NCBI RefSeq assembly: GCF_017301735.1
Contig: NZ_CP071090.1
Coordinates: 10,158,001 to 10,222,000, forward strand
DNA from: Pyxidicoccus parkwaysis
GTDB taxonomy: Bacteria; Myxococcota; Myxococcia; Myxococcales; Myxococcaceae
Direction of reading: 5' to 3'
DNA length: 64,000 bases
Below the pieces are notes generated by a model. That model was not told the DNA's origin, made no database searches, and saw only the letters and a list, made by a program, of their open reading frames with translations. Made by a program: the position numbers and the translations under genes. Positions 42,738 through 51,455 of the stretch are shown here, one piece after another. The stretch's first letter is position 1. Each line of letters starts with the position of its first letter.

Positions 42738-44264
42738 ATGGTCACCGATGTTCCCCACCCGGCCGCCCGGCCCGCGCCCGTGATTCTCGTGGTGGATGAC
42801 CACGAGGCGAGCCGCTACCTGCTGTGCGTCACGCTGAAGCACGCGGGCTTCGTCACGGTGGAGGCGCACACCGGCGAGGAGGCGCTGCGGCGCGCCCATG
42901 AGCTGCCGGACGCCATCCTGCTCGACGTGCGGCTGCCGGACCTGCTCGGCTTCGAGGTGTGCCGCCAGCTGAAGGCGGACGGGGCCACGGCCGCCATCCC
43001 CATCATCCAGCTCTCCTCGTCCTTCACCTCCACCACGGACCGGGTGGAGGGCCTCCAGGGTGGCGCGGACGGCTACCTCGTCGCGCCGGTGGACCCGGAG
43101 GAGTTGCTGGCCACCCTCCAGCGGCTGCTCAACGCCCGGGCGTCCGCGCGCAGGCAGTCCAATCTCCTGGATGCCGAGCGGGCCACGCGCACCGAGCTGG
43201 AACAGGCCAACGCGCTGCTGCGCGAGCAGGCCATCATCCTCGGCAACGTGCGCGACAGCGTGGTGGTGACGGACCTGCGCGGGCGGATTACGCACTGGAA
43301 CCACGGCGCGGAGCACCTCTTCGGCTACACGGCGGAGGAGATGCTGGGCGGCTCCACCGCGCGCCTGTACCCGGAGCTGGACGCGGCCGCGACGGAGAAG
43401 GACCTCGTCAGCATCCTCGACGGCAAGGACTACCGGGGCGAGTGGAAGGGGCGGCGCAAGGACGGCACCCTCGTCTGGGTGGACATCCACACCACGCTGC
43501 TGCGCAGCGAGGGCGGCGAGGCGCTGGGCTTCATCGGCGTGGCCAAGGACGTCACCGAGCGCAAGCGCGTGGAGGACGAATTGCGCCGGCGCGCGGACTT
43601 CGAGCAGCAGCTCATCGGCATCGTCTCGCATGACCTGCGCAACCCGCTGGCGGTGATGCTGTTGTCGGCCGAGACGCTGCTGCGCCGGACCGACTTCGAC
43701 GAGCGCACGAAGAAACACCTGTCCCGCATCCTCTCCAACGGCGAGCGCGCGAGCCGGATGATTCGCGACCTGTTGGACTTCACGCAGGCGCGGCTGGGCG
43801 GGGGAATCTCACTGGAGCGCACGGCCCTGGACCTGCACCCGGTGGTACGCGGCGTGGTGGAGGACCAGCGGGTGGCGCACGCGGAGCGCGAAGTGCGGCT
43901 GGAGCTGTCCGGCGACGGCCGGGGCCACTGGGACGGGGACCGCCTGGCGCAGGTGCTGACAAATCTCCTGACCAACGCGCTCACGTACGGCCCCGCGGGA
44001 ACACCGGTCACGGTGAAGACGTGGAGCACCGACACGGAGTGGAGCGTCTCCGTGCACAACGACGGCGAGCCCATTCCGAGCGACGTCCAGGACACGCTCT
44101 TCGAGCCCATGCGGCGCGGGCCGGGGACGGGCGACACGTCGAGCCGCTCGATTGGCCTGGGGCTCTACATCGTCCGGCACCTCGTGGACGCGCACGGCGG
44201 CACTGTGAGCCTGGACTCCGCCGCCGGACGCGGCACCACGTTCACCGTGCGCCTGCCGCGCTGA
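42738..44264 (+). CDS. Hybrid histidine kinase (receiver-PAS-HisKA-HATPase)
   Basis: 508 aa from the ATG at 42738. Residues ~13-130 form a receiver (VVDDHEASR, phospho-Asp in AILLDVRLPDLLG, Lys-position region APVDPEE atypical). PAS domain ~165-290 (NVRDSVVVTDLRGRITHWN, LFGYTAEEML, TLVWVDIHTT). HisKA: IVSHDLRNPLAVMLLS with phospho-His. HATPase_c: LTNLLTNALTYG and SIGLGLYIV. The receiver's usual Lys motif (KP) is replaced by VAPVD, so phosphorylation switching may be altered. Divergent from the sigma operon; stands alone. Confidence 0.88.
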   Translation: MVTDVPHPAARPAPVILVVDDHEASRYLLCVTLKHAGFVTVEAHTGEEALRRAHELPDAILLDVRLPDLLGFEVCRQLKADGATAAIPIIQLSSSFTSTTDRVEGLQGGADGYLVAPVDPEELLATLQRLLNARASARRQSNLLDAERATRTELEQANALLREQAIILGNVRDSVVVTDLRGRITHWNHGAEHLFGYTAEEMLGGSTARLYPELDAAATEKDLVSILDGKDYRGEWKGRRKDGTLVWVDIHTTLLRSEGGEALGFIGVAKDVTERKRVEDELRRRADFEQQLIGIVSHDLRNPLAVMLLSAETLLRRTDFDERTKKHLSRILSNGERASRMIRDLLDFTQARLGGGISLERTALDLHPVVRGVVEDQRVAHAEREVRLELSGDGRGHWDGDRLAQVLTNLLTNALTYGPAGTPVTVKTWSTDTEWSVSVHNDGEPIPSDVQDTLFEPMRRGPGTGDTSSRSIGLGLYIVRHLVDAHGGTVSLDSAAGRGTTFTVRLPR

Positions 44265-44526
44265 GCCCCGCTCGGGCGTCCAGTCGCCGGACCCGGCACC
44301 GTCCAGGGCGACGGATGGCGCCGCGGCTCCCCCCGCACAGCCAGCCTTGAGCGACAGCACATCCTGGCTCCCCGCCCTTCGGACCGCATGCCGTGCACGG
44401 CACGCCTCTACAGGGCACGAGCCCTGCAGTCGCAGGGGCGTCCGGCAACCCGCCAGGCATCCCACTTCGCGAAAGCAAGCAACTCCGCATGTGGCTCCCG
44501 AAATCACGTCAGGAGCAACTATTGAT

Positions 44527-44829
44527 ATGGCGTCAACTGTTGACACAGAAAAGCCACTGGTTCCCAATGCGGCTCGCAAGCGCATCTCGGCCATCCTGAA
44601 GGGTGGAAGGGTGGGCTACTCGCGGCACGCGCGCGAGGAGATGGAGAAGGACGACCTGACCGAAGTCGACGTAACGAACGTGCTGAGGGGAGGCCGCATC
44701 ATCGAGCCGGCGGAGCTGGGGCCCGTGGACTGGACCTACCGGGTACACACCTCTCTTCAGTGCGTCGTCGTGGCGTTCCGGAGCGAGACGGAGCTGGTCA
44801 TAGTCACTGCCTGGAGGAAGAAGCGATGA
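44527..44829 (+). CDS. DUF4258-like toxin of a toxin-antitoxin pair
   Basis: 100 aa, ATG at 44527 (CAGGAG about 9 bp before). Central motif YSRHAREEMEKDDLTEVDV, then VLRGGRIIEP and VVVAFRSETELVIVTAWRKK: the pattern of DUF4258/RelE-fold toxins. Overlaps the antitoxin gene by ATGA. A 13-bp palindrome (GTCAAC-T-GTTGAC, 44532-44544) straddles the first codons and is a good candidate operator. The family usually cleaves mRNA or blocks growth; activity here is not shown. Confidence 0.75.
   Translation: MASTVDTEKPLVPNAARKRISAILKGGRVGYSRHAREEMEKDDLTEVDVTNVLRGGRIIEPAELGPVDWTYRVHTSLQCVVVAFRSETELVIVTAWRKKR
44532..44544. promoter_or_regulatory. 13-bp palindrome at the toxin start, candidate TA operator
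   Basis: GTCAACTGTTGAC: two exact 6-bp arms around one central T, beginning 5 bp after the A of the toxin start codon. Antitoxins of this class repress their own operon by binding palindromes near the promoter, so this is a likely site. Confidence 0.5.
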
Positions 44830-45320
44830 AGTGCATGCAGTGTGGAGGCAGCATGACGGCGCGGCAGGAGACGCGGAGGAACTACGCGGGCCTGGAGGGC
44901 GTCATCGTGGAGGGCGTCCAGGTCCGCCACTGCCCGGCCTGCGGAGAAGAGGAAATCAGCTATTCGAACGTCGAACAGCTCCACGCGACCCTCGCGCTCC
45001 AACTGGCGCGGAAGGAAGCGGGGCTGACGCCAACGGAGATTCGCTTCCTGCGCACGTACCTGGGCCTGTCGGGCTCCGACCTCGCCCGCCGCATGGGAGT
45101 GACGAAGGAGACGGTGTCGCGCTGGGAGCGCATCGACAAGCCCCTCGCCATGGGCCCGATGGCGGAGCGGCTGCTGAGACTGATGGCCGTGCGTGAGCAG
45201 CCCGTCACGGAGTACCCGCTGGAGCGGCTCGAGCACGTCGCGACCACCGAGGCCACTCCACTGCGCGTGCGCCTCAAGCCGAAGAAGCAGGGCTGGACGG
45301 TGGAGCTGCCCGCTCGGTAG
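44826..45320 (+). CDS. MqsA-like antitoxin with YgiT-type zinc finger and HTH
   Basis: 164 aa. The N-terminus has a Zn site with two C-x2-C pairs (CMQCGG and CPACGEE), as in MqsA. The C-terminus has an HTH of the XRE type (LRTYLGLSGSDLARRMGVTKETVSRWERIDKPLAMG). MqsA binds its toxin through the zinc domain and DNA through the HTH. Overlaps the DUF4258 toxin by 4 bp. Order here is toxin first, antitoxin second, as in mqsRA. Confidence 0.82.
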   Translation: MKCMQCGGSMTARQETRRNYAGLEGVIVEGVQVRHCPACGEEEISYSNVEQLHATLALQLARKEAGLTPTEIRFLRTYLGLSGSDLARRMGVTKETVSRWERIDKPLAMGPMAERLLRLMAVREQPVTEYPLERLEHVATTEATPLRVRLKPKKQGWTVELPAR

Positions 45321-45594
45321 CGCGGCCATTCGCTCCACGAGAAGGGCTCGACGCAACAGTGCTGTGCGTCACTGTACGCGCGTCCAACGTCCATAAGACG
45401 TTCGTCCAACGTCTCGGCGCTGATCGGCAAAATCTACAGGGCGACCGAGCGTGCGGGCTCATCCCGGAATGCTCGCACAGTGTCGGGTTGGCGATGAAAA
45501 TGGCCCCTGTTGGCTGTAACTGAGAAACGGGTCACACCTAACCTCCGTTCACTCACCACCAGCCTCCGCCCTCCCGCCCGCCACCTCCGCGCCC
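45321..45594. promoter_or_regulatory. Upstream region of the B12-sensor operon with repeat motif
   Basis: CGTCCAACGTC occurs twice as a direct repeat (45381-45391 and 45403-45413), 22 bp apart (about two helical turns). Between them AACGTC and GACGTT form an inverted repeat (45386-45391 with 45397-45402). This looks like a regulator binding site ahead of the cobalamin-sensor genes. The next gene starts at a TTG with no strong ribosome site visible, so the true start may differ. Confidence 0.5.
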
Positions 45595-46257
45595 TTGCTT
45601 CCCCACACCGAGCCCTCCACCACCTCCCTGCGCGAGAAGTACCTCGCCGCACAGCTCGCCGGAAACCGGCGCGAGGCCCTGCGTCTGCTGGTGGACGAGG
45701 GCCTCCTGCTCGGCATCCCCCTCCAGGTGCTGCACCTCGAGGTCATCCAGCTCGCACAGTATGAGATTGGCCGGCTGTGGCAGGAGAACATCATCTCCGT
45801 GGCGCAGGAGCACCTGGCCACCTCCATCTCCCAGCTCGCCCTCGCCCATCTCTACCGCCACCTGCCCAGAGACCCGGAGAACGGCAAGGTCGTCATGGTG
45901 TCGTGCGTCCAGGACGAGCTGCACGAGGTCGGCGCGCGCATGGCCAGCGACTTCCTGGAGATGGCCGGCTTCGACGTGCGCTTCCTCGGCGCCAACGTCC
46001 CGCCCGAGCACCTGGCCCGCATGCTGCGCGAGGTGCGGCCGGATTTGCTCGCCCTGTCCGTGACGATGACGTACCACCTGCCCCAACTGCGTGAGGCCGT
46101 GAAGCACGCGCGCGAGGCCCTTCCCCGCGTCCCCATCGCCGTGGGCGGCCTCGCCTTCCGCTGGGCGCCGGAGCTGGAGAAGGACCTGGGCGTCAGCTTC
46201 TTCGGCAAGGACGCGCGCGAGCTGGTCGCCACCGCCTGCAGGACTTTGGGAGTCTGA
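45595..46257 (+). CDS. Stand-alone B12-binding protein with CarH-type photoreceptor signature
   Basis: 220 aa from a TTG. A helical cap (about 10-95) is followed by a Rossmann-type cobalamin domain. The cap carries W62-x9-E72-H73 (GRLWQENIISVAQEHLAT), the Wx9EH pattern that marks adenosylcobalamin light sensors of the CarH/LitR group. The B12 domain has E108-L-H110-E-V-G113 (lower axial His110), then SVTMT and VGGLAF. CarH also has a MerR DNA-binding domain; this protein has none and instead lies in an operon with kinases. It probably senses light or cobalamin state and signals through partners (inference). Confidence 0.82.
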   Translation: MLPHTEPSTTSLREKYLAAQLAGNRREALRLLVDEGLLLGIPLQVLHLEVIQLAQYEIGRLWQENIISVAQEHLATSISQLALAHLYRHLPRDPENGKVVMVSCVQDELHEVGARMASDFLEMAGFDVRFLGANVPPEHLARMLREVRPDLLALSVTMTYHLPQLREAVKHAREALPRVPIAVGGLAFRWAPELEKDLGVSFFGKDARELVATACRTLGV

Positions 46258-46263
46258 ACATCA

Positions 46264-46971
46264 ATGGAGCAGCCGCTGAGCAGACTCGTGGAAGCGAAGG
46301 CGAGCCGTCTGGCCACCGCCTCCATCGCCCCGCTGTACCGCGACCCCTTCTGGGAGGCGCGCTACGGCCTGGAGCGCTCGCGCCGCTTCGGTGACGAAGA
46401 CGCCGTCTTCCACGTGCGCTACCTCGTCCAGGCCCTCGACGAGCACCGCCCCTCCGTCCTGGAGGGCTATGCCCGCTGGCTGCGCACCCTCCTCGTGTCG
46501 CGCGGCATGTGCTCGCGCCACGTCGACAGCCACTTCGCCGGGCTGCAGCAGGCCCTGGAGGCCGAGGGCTGGGGCCCCGGCACCGAGCCCCACGACTACA
46601 TGCGCGCCGCGCGCGAGGCCCTGCGCTACACCGAAGGCCCCGCCCGCGCGCTGGAGCAGGACGCCCCCGAGCTGGCCCACGCCGCCGCCGGCCGGCTGAC
46701 GCTCTACATCCTTCCCGAGGACCGCCCCCGCCTCGAAGAAGAGCTGCAGCTTCACCTGTCCTACCTCGCGGACGCGCTGGCGGCGGGGCGCGCGGAGGTG
46801 ATGGGAGACCATGTCCGCTGGTACGTCGGCTTCTGGCCGCGGCGCGGCTTCGGTCTCCTGGCATTTCCCAGCGTGCTCGGCATGTTGAAGTCCGTGCTGG
46901 GCTCGCGGCACCCGGAAGCCCGGACGCTCCTCGCCACGGCGGGGGTGTCCTGGGAGGAGACCCGTTCATGA
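46264..46971 (+). CDS. Unknown helical protein in the B12-sensor operon
   Basis: 235 aa, no family recognised. Almost entirely helical with aromatic-rich stretches (DPFWEARYGLERSRRFGDED, HVRWYVGFWPRRGFGLLAF). No signal peptide, no TM. The start is 7 bp after the B12 gene and its end overlaps the next kinase by ATGA, so it is strictly co-translated. Candidate adaptor between the B12 sensor and the hybrid kinase. Contains several His (CSRHVDSHFAG) that might be functional, but no phosphotransfer motif is clear. Confidence 0.6.
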   Translation: MEQPLSRLVEAKASRLATASIAPLYRDPFWEARYGLERSRRFGDEDAVFHVRYLVQALDEHRPSVLEGYARWLRTLLVSRGMCSRHVDSHFAGLQQALEAEGWGPGTEPHDYMRAAREALRYTEGPARALEQDAPELAHAAAGRLTLYILPEDRPRLEEELQLHLSYLADALAAGRAEVMGDHVRWYVGFWPRRGFGLLAFPSVLGMLKSVLGSRHPEARTLLATAGVSWEETRS

Positions 46972-49019
46972 GGCACCTCACATCGCCGGATGTCAGCCTC
47001 TTCGACGACCTGAGCCGGGAGGTCGCCCTCGTCTGCGACGCGCAAGGCACCCTCGTCTGGCTGGACGCGCGCGCCCGCGGCATCCTCTCCGCGCAGCCGG
47101 GCCAGACGCTGCGCAGCCTCGCGGCCAAGGGCACCGAGGAGAAGGTGGACAAGCTCCTCGTCCAGGCCCGCGACGAGACAGTCGAAGGCTGGGAGCTCAT
47201 CCTCTGCCACGAGGACAAGCCCACCACCTTCGCCTTCCGCGCCCGCCCCGACGGCGACGGCGGCGTCCTCATGGTGGGCAGCCTCGTCCCCGAGGACTAC
47301 GGCAGCGCGCTGGACCAGGTGAGCAACGCCCTCAGCGAGGTGTCCACCCTCCACCGTGAGACGGAGCGCCAGCAGCGTGAGCTCAAGCGCCGCGCGGACG
47401 AGCTGACCCGCCTCAACCGCGAATTGGAGGAGTCCAACCGCGGCGTGCGCAGCCTCCACGCCGCCCTGGACGAGAAGGCGGAGAGCCTGCAGGTCGCCGC
47501 CGAAATCAAGAGCCGGGTGGTGGCCAACGTCAGCCACGAGTTCCGCACCCCGCTGCACTCCATCCTCGGCCTCTCCAAGGTGCTGCTCAATCCCATCAAC
47601 GGGCCCCTCAGCGGCGAGCAGGAGAAGCAGGTCCAGTTCATCCGCAACTCGGCGGAGGCCCTCTTCGAGTTGGTGAATGACCTGCTGGACCTCTCCAAGA
47701 TGGAGGCCGGCAAGGCGGCGCTGCGCCACAGCCGCTTCGTGGTGAGGGACTTGCTCAGCGCGCTGCGCGGCATGATGAAGCCGCTGCTCCCGCCAGACTC
47801 GCCGGTGGAGCTGCGCCTGGCGGAGCCGGAGGAGTCGCTGGAGCTGGAGACGGACGAGTCGCGCCTCAGTCAGGTGCTGCGCAACCTCGTCTCCAACGCG
47901 CTCAAGTTCACCGAGGCCGGCCACGTGACGCTGTCGGTGGCACACGGGCCCCGCGACACCGTCGTCTTCACCGTGCAGGACACGGGCATCGGCATCGCCC
48001 CGGAGAACCACGAGCGCGTCTTCGAGGAGTTCTCCCAGGTGGACAGCCACCTGCAGCGCAAGGTGAAGGGCACCGGCCTGGGCCTGCCGCTGGCGCGCAA
48101 GCTGACCGAGCTGCTGGGCGGCAACCTCACCCTGAAGAGCGCGCTGGGCCAGGGCTCCACCTTCACCGTCACCATCCCCCGCGTCCACACCGAAGTCGCC
48201 GAGATGGCGGGGCTCACCGAGCGCAGCGAGCACCTGGACCCCAGCCGCTCCCCGGTGCTGGTGCTGGAGGACGACCGGCAGACGCTCTTCCTCTACGAGA
48301 AGTACCTCGCGCGCTCCGGCTTCCAGGTGCTGCCGGTGCGCAGCACGGAAGAAGCCCGGCGCGTCATGGAGCGCGTGCGCCCCGCGGCGATTGTGTTGGA
48401 CGTCATGCTGGAGGGAGAGACGAGCTGGAGCTTCCTCGCGGACATGAAGAACAGCGAGTCCACGCGTGACATCCCCGTGCTCGTCGTCACCGTGACGGAC
48501 CGCGAGCAGAAGGCGCGCGCGCTGGGCGCGGACGAGTTCTGGCTCAAGCCGGTGGACGAGCTGCGCCTGCAGAAGAAGCTGCAGACCATGGCCCGCAGCG
48601 GCCCGGTGGAGCGGCTGCTCCTCATCGACGACGACGACGTCCACCGCTACCTGCTCAAGCAGCTCCTCAAGGACTTGCCCTATGTGCTCCTGGAGGCGTC
48701 CGGCGGCAAGGAGGGCGTGAAGCTGGCGCGCGAGCAGGCGCCGCACCTCATCTTCCTGGACTTCATCCTCCCGGACATCACCGCCTTCGACGTGCTGGAC
48801 GAGCTGAAGGCGGACCCGAGCACGCGAGACATCCCGGTCATCCTCCACACCTCGCACGAGCTGCAAGACGACGAGCGCTCGCGCCTGTCCCGGGAGACGG
48901 CCGCCATCCTCGCCAAGCACACGCTGAGCCGCGAAGTGGCGATTACACGCATCCGCGACGCGCTGGCCAAGGCCGGGCTCGGTGCTCGCGCACTGCAGGA
49001 GGGGAGCCGCCGTGGTTGA
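46968..49019 (+). CDS. Hybrid histidine kinase with two C-terminal receivers
   Basis: 683 aa from the ATG at 46968. An N-terminal sensor-like region (~1-120), a coiled coil (~125-190: ETERQQRELKRRADELTRLN), HisKA with ANVSHEFRTPLHSILGLSK (phospho-His near 200), HATPase_c (LRNLVSNALKFT, DTGIGIA, GTGLGLPLA). Then receiver 1 (~425-540, VLEDDRQ, Asp in IVLDVMLEGE) and receiver 2 (~550-665, LLIDDDDVHR, Asp in FLDFILPDI). No TM. Cytoplasmic; presumably gets input from the B12 sensor encoded upstream. Overlaps neighbours on both sides. Confidence 0.88.
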   Translation: MRHLTSPDVSLFDDLSREVALVCDAQGTLVWLDARARGILSAQPGQTLRSLAAKGTEEKVDKLLVQARDETVEGWELILCHEDKPTTFAFRARPDGDGGVLMVGSLVPEDYGSALDQVSNALSEVSTLHRETERQQRELKRRADELTRLNRELEESNRGVRSLHAALDEKAESLQVAAEIKSRVVANVSHEFRTPLHSILGLSKVLLNPINGPLSGEQEKQVQFIRNSAEALFELVNDLLDLSKMEAGKAALRHSRFVVRDLLSALRGMMKPLLPPDSPVELRLAEPEESLELETDESRLSQVLRNLVSNALKFTEAGHVTLSVAHGPRDTVVFTVQDTGIGIAPENHERVFEEFSQVDSHLQRKVKGTGLGLPLARKLTELLGGNLTLKSALGQGSTFTVTIPRVHTEVAEMAGLTERSEHLDPSRSPVLVLEDDRQTLFLYEKYLARSGFQVLPVRSTEEARRVMERVRPAAIVLDVMLEGETSWSFLADMKNSESTRDIPVLVVTVTDREQKARALGADEFWLKPVDELRLQKKLQTMARSGPVERLLLIDDDDVHRYLLKQLLKDLPYVLLEASGGKEGVKLAREQAPHLIFLDFILPDITAFDVLDELKADPSTRDIPVILHTSHELQDDERSRLSRETAAILAKHTLSREVAITRIRDALAKAGLGARALQEGSRRG

Positions 49020-50538
49020 GCCCAAGCTGGCCACTGTCCTCAACGTCAACGACGACGACGCCAACCGGTACCTCGTCAACCGCATCCTGGAGATGGCGGG
49101 CTTCCGGGTGCTGGAGGCCGCCACCGGCATGGGCGCCCTGCTCATGGCGGAGCAGCACCGGCCGGACGTCATCGTCCTGGACGTGAAGCTGCCGGACATC
49201 AGCGGCTATGAAGTCTGCGAGCGGCTGCGCGCCAACCCCGGCACCGCGGCCATGGCGGTGCTGCACACCTCCGCCACCTTCGTCACCTCCGACAAGAAGG
49301 TGCGCGGCCTGGACGGCGGCGCGGACGCGTACCTCACCCAGCCCTTCGAGGCCGCGGAGCTCATCGCCACGGTGAAGTCGCTGTTGCGCCTGCGCCACGC
49401 GGAGCAGGCGGCCCGCTTGCGCGCGGACGAGCTGGTGGAGATGGACCGGCGCAAGGACGAGTTCCTCGCCATGCTCGCGCACGAGCTGCGCAACCCGCTG
49501 GCCGCCATCATGACGGCCATTGGCATCCTGGAGCGCAAGCCCACGGACGATGCGAAGGAGGCGCGCATGCGCGGCATCATCCAGCGGCAGACGCACCACC
49601 TGGCGCGCCTGGTGGATGACCTGCTCGACGTGAGCCGGATTACGCGCGACAGGGTGGAGCTGCGCACGGAGCGGCTGGATTTGCTCGCCGTCCTCCAGCA
49701 GGTGCTCCAGGTGACGCGCCCCATGGCGGAGTCGCGCGGGCTGGGCGTGGAGGTGTCGCTGCCTCCCGGCCCGCTGTGGGTGGACGCGGACGGCACGCGG
49801 CTGGAGCAGGTCTTCACCAACCTGATGGACAACGCCGCCAAGTACACGGACGGCGGCTACATCAGCCTGCGCGTGGAGCGCGAGGGCGTGGACGGCTCGG
49901 CGCGGGCGGTGGTGCGGGTGAAGGACACCGGCATCGGCATCCCCGCGGACGTGCTGCCCTACATCTTCGACCTGTTCGCCCAGGCGGACACGTCGCTGGA
50001 GCGCTCGCGCGGGGGCCTGGGCATCGGCCTGACGCTGGTGCGCAAGCTGGTGCAGATGCACGGCGGCGAGGTGAATGCGCACAGCGAGGGCCCGGGCCGG
50101 GGCAGCGAGTTCGTGGTGACGCTGCCGCTGATGCACGCGGTGGCCGGGTCCGCCGGCAGAGGCCGGAGCACGGACACGCGGCGCGGGCGGCGCATCCTCC
50201 TGGTGGAGGACAACTCGGACGCGCGCCAGGCCATGCGTGACCTGCTGGAGCTGTGGGGTCACCAGGTAGCGGTGGCGCCGGACGGCCTGCAGGGCGTGGC
50301 GCTGGCGCTGACGCAGTCACCGGAGCTGGCGCTGGTGGACATCGGCCTGCCGGGCATGGACGGCTACCGGGTGGCCGAGGAGCTGCGCTCGCGGGTGGGA
50401 CAGAGCATCCGCCTGGTGGCGATTACGGGCTACGGCGGCCCGGAGGGCCAGGACCGCGCGCTGCGCGCGGGGTTCGACCGGCACCTCGTCAAGCCTGTGA
50501 AGCCAGACGAGCTGGACAGGCTCCTCTCGACGTTGTGA
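49012..50538 (+). CDS. Hybrid histidine kinase (receiver-HisKA-HATPase-receiver)
   Basis: 508 aa from the GTG at 49012, preceded by AGGAGGGG; overlaps the upstream kinase by 8 bp. Receiver 1 (residues ~8-120, with IVLDVKLPDI), HisKA (EFLAMLAHELRNPLAAIMTA), HATPase_c (FTNLMDNAAKYT, DTGIGIP, GLGIGLTLV), then receiver 2 (~395-505, LLVEDNSDARQ, ALVDIGLPGMDG, KPVKPDE). It can both receive and pass on phosphate, so it probably completes a relay begun by the upstream kinase. No DNA-binding output is encoded in the operon. Confidence 0.9.
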   Translation: MVEPKLATVLNVNDDDANRYLVNRILEMAGFRVLEAATGMGALLMAEQHRPDVIVLDVKLPDISGYEVCERLRANPGTAAMAVLHTSATFVTSDKKVRGLDGGADAYLTQPFEAAELIATVKSLLRLRHAEQAARLRADELVEMDRRKDEFLAMLAHELRNPLAAIMTAIGILERKPTDDAKEARMRGIIQRQTHHLARLVDDLLDVSRITRDRVELRTERLDLLAVLQQVLQVTRPMAESRGLGVEVSLPPGPLWVDADGTRLEQVFTNLMDNAAKYTDGGYISLRVEREGVDGSARAVVRVKDTGIGIPADVLPYIFDLFAQADTSLERSRGGLGIGLTLVRKLVQMHGGEVNAHSEGPGRGSEFVVTLPLMHAVAGSAGRGRSTDTRRGRRILLVEDNSDARQAMRDLLELWGHQVAVAPDGLQGVALALTQSPELALVDIGLPGMDGYRVAEELRSRVGQSIRLVAITGYGGPEGQDRALRAGFDRHLVKPVKPDELDRLLSTL

Positions 50539-50568
50539 GGGGGGAGTGACTCACGGGGGCGCGGTGCT

Positions 50569-50943
50569 TCAGCGCCGCCCCAGCGCGTTGGCCACGAGGC
50601 CGAGCAGCTTCACCCTCGAGGGGTCCAACTGACGGACGGTGCGGAGCAGGCGCCGGACCTCGGGCCGCTCCTGCGGAGACGGCGGCGGCTCGCTGGCGCG
50701 CGAGGCATTGGACGCGCCGTGCGCGGAGGCGGACAGGCCCAACAGCTCGTCCGCGGACACGTGCAGCTCGTGACACAGCTTCAGCAGCGTCTGCACGCTG
50801 GGCAGCATGCCACCGCGCTCCAGGCGGCCGTACACCTCGGTGGCCACATCGATGCGCTCGGCCACGTCGGCCTGCGTGAGCTCCAAACGAGTCCGGGCGG
50901 CGCGCGCCGCTGCTCCGATGGTGGTTGCGAGTTTCTTGTCCAT
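50569..50943 (-). CDS. XRE-family regulator, paralogue of the gene at 7618
   Basis: 124 aa. HTH_XRE at residues ~8-68 (ARAARTRLELTQADVAERID, VYGRLERGGMLPSVQTLLKL, ADELLGL). A Ser/Ala/Pro linker and helical tail end in LVANALGRR, matching VVMASALGR of the gene at 7618. Converges with the B12-sensor operon (30 bp from its end). Shares its 512-bp upstream gap with the chemoreceptor gene. Confidence 0.82.
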   Translation of the reverse strand: MDKKLATTIGAAARAARTRLELTQADVAERIDVATEVYGRLERGGMLPSVQTLLKLCHELHVSADELLGLSASAHGASNASRASEPPPSPQERPEVRRLLRTVRQLDPSRVKLLGLVANALGRR

Positions 50944-51455
50944 GCCTTACCGACCCGAAACGTTTGGCCGCTGGCATAGGACGTATGGAGGCAGACAGAC
51001 AGAACTTGCCGGGTCAGCCTCAAATTGTTCACCCGTAGGGTTGCTGTCCACGAGGTGGACTCTCGGGGTTCGGCTGCTCGTGCGGGGTGCGTCCCTCCCT
51101 CGACGGAATGCCTCTCGGGAGGGGTCCACCGGGGGTCCTTCGATACGACGGAAGGCATGGAATTGCTGGTGACCTATAACGTTGGACGGCAACTTTCCTA
51201 CGGCTCCGGCAAGTCCTGCGACCGGTTCCTCCCCCCAAGGTTGGACGCGCGCATGGCGCTGGCGTCGCCGGTGGCACCGGTGACCCGGCCTCAGGGCCTT
51301 CATGCGGGCAGGCGGCCAGGCGCCGACGGGCCTTCGGGTGCCGCACCCCACGTGCGCACCGGAGCTCCTGAACGGAACCTAGGGTGTGGGCAGCCAGGGA
51401 GGCGGCCCCCCGAGCCTGCGCGGCCCGGAGGTGGAGGGGGTACGCTCGCCAGTCG
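50944..51455. other. 512-bp intergenic region upstream of chemoreceptor
   Basis: No convincing gene. One copy (reverse) of the 9-mer GTCCAACGT found upstream of the B12 operon occurs at 51179-51187. The remainder is GC-rich with no clear hairpin with T-run. Probably contains the promoters of the XRE gene (minus) and the chemoreceptor (plus). Confidence 0.5.

Noticed and set aside
45595..46257. Complete CarH-type repressor
   Set aside because: The Wx9EH and B12 motifs are there, but no MerR helix-turn-helix precedes them and the upstream region has no frame for one, so it is described as a stand-alone sensor.
46761..49199. 812-codon open frame on the minus strand opposite the B12-operon kinase
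   Set aside because: Same antisense artefact; the plus strand has full HisKA, HATPase and receiver motifs.
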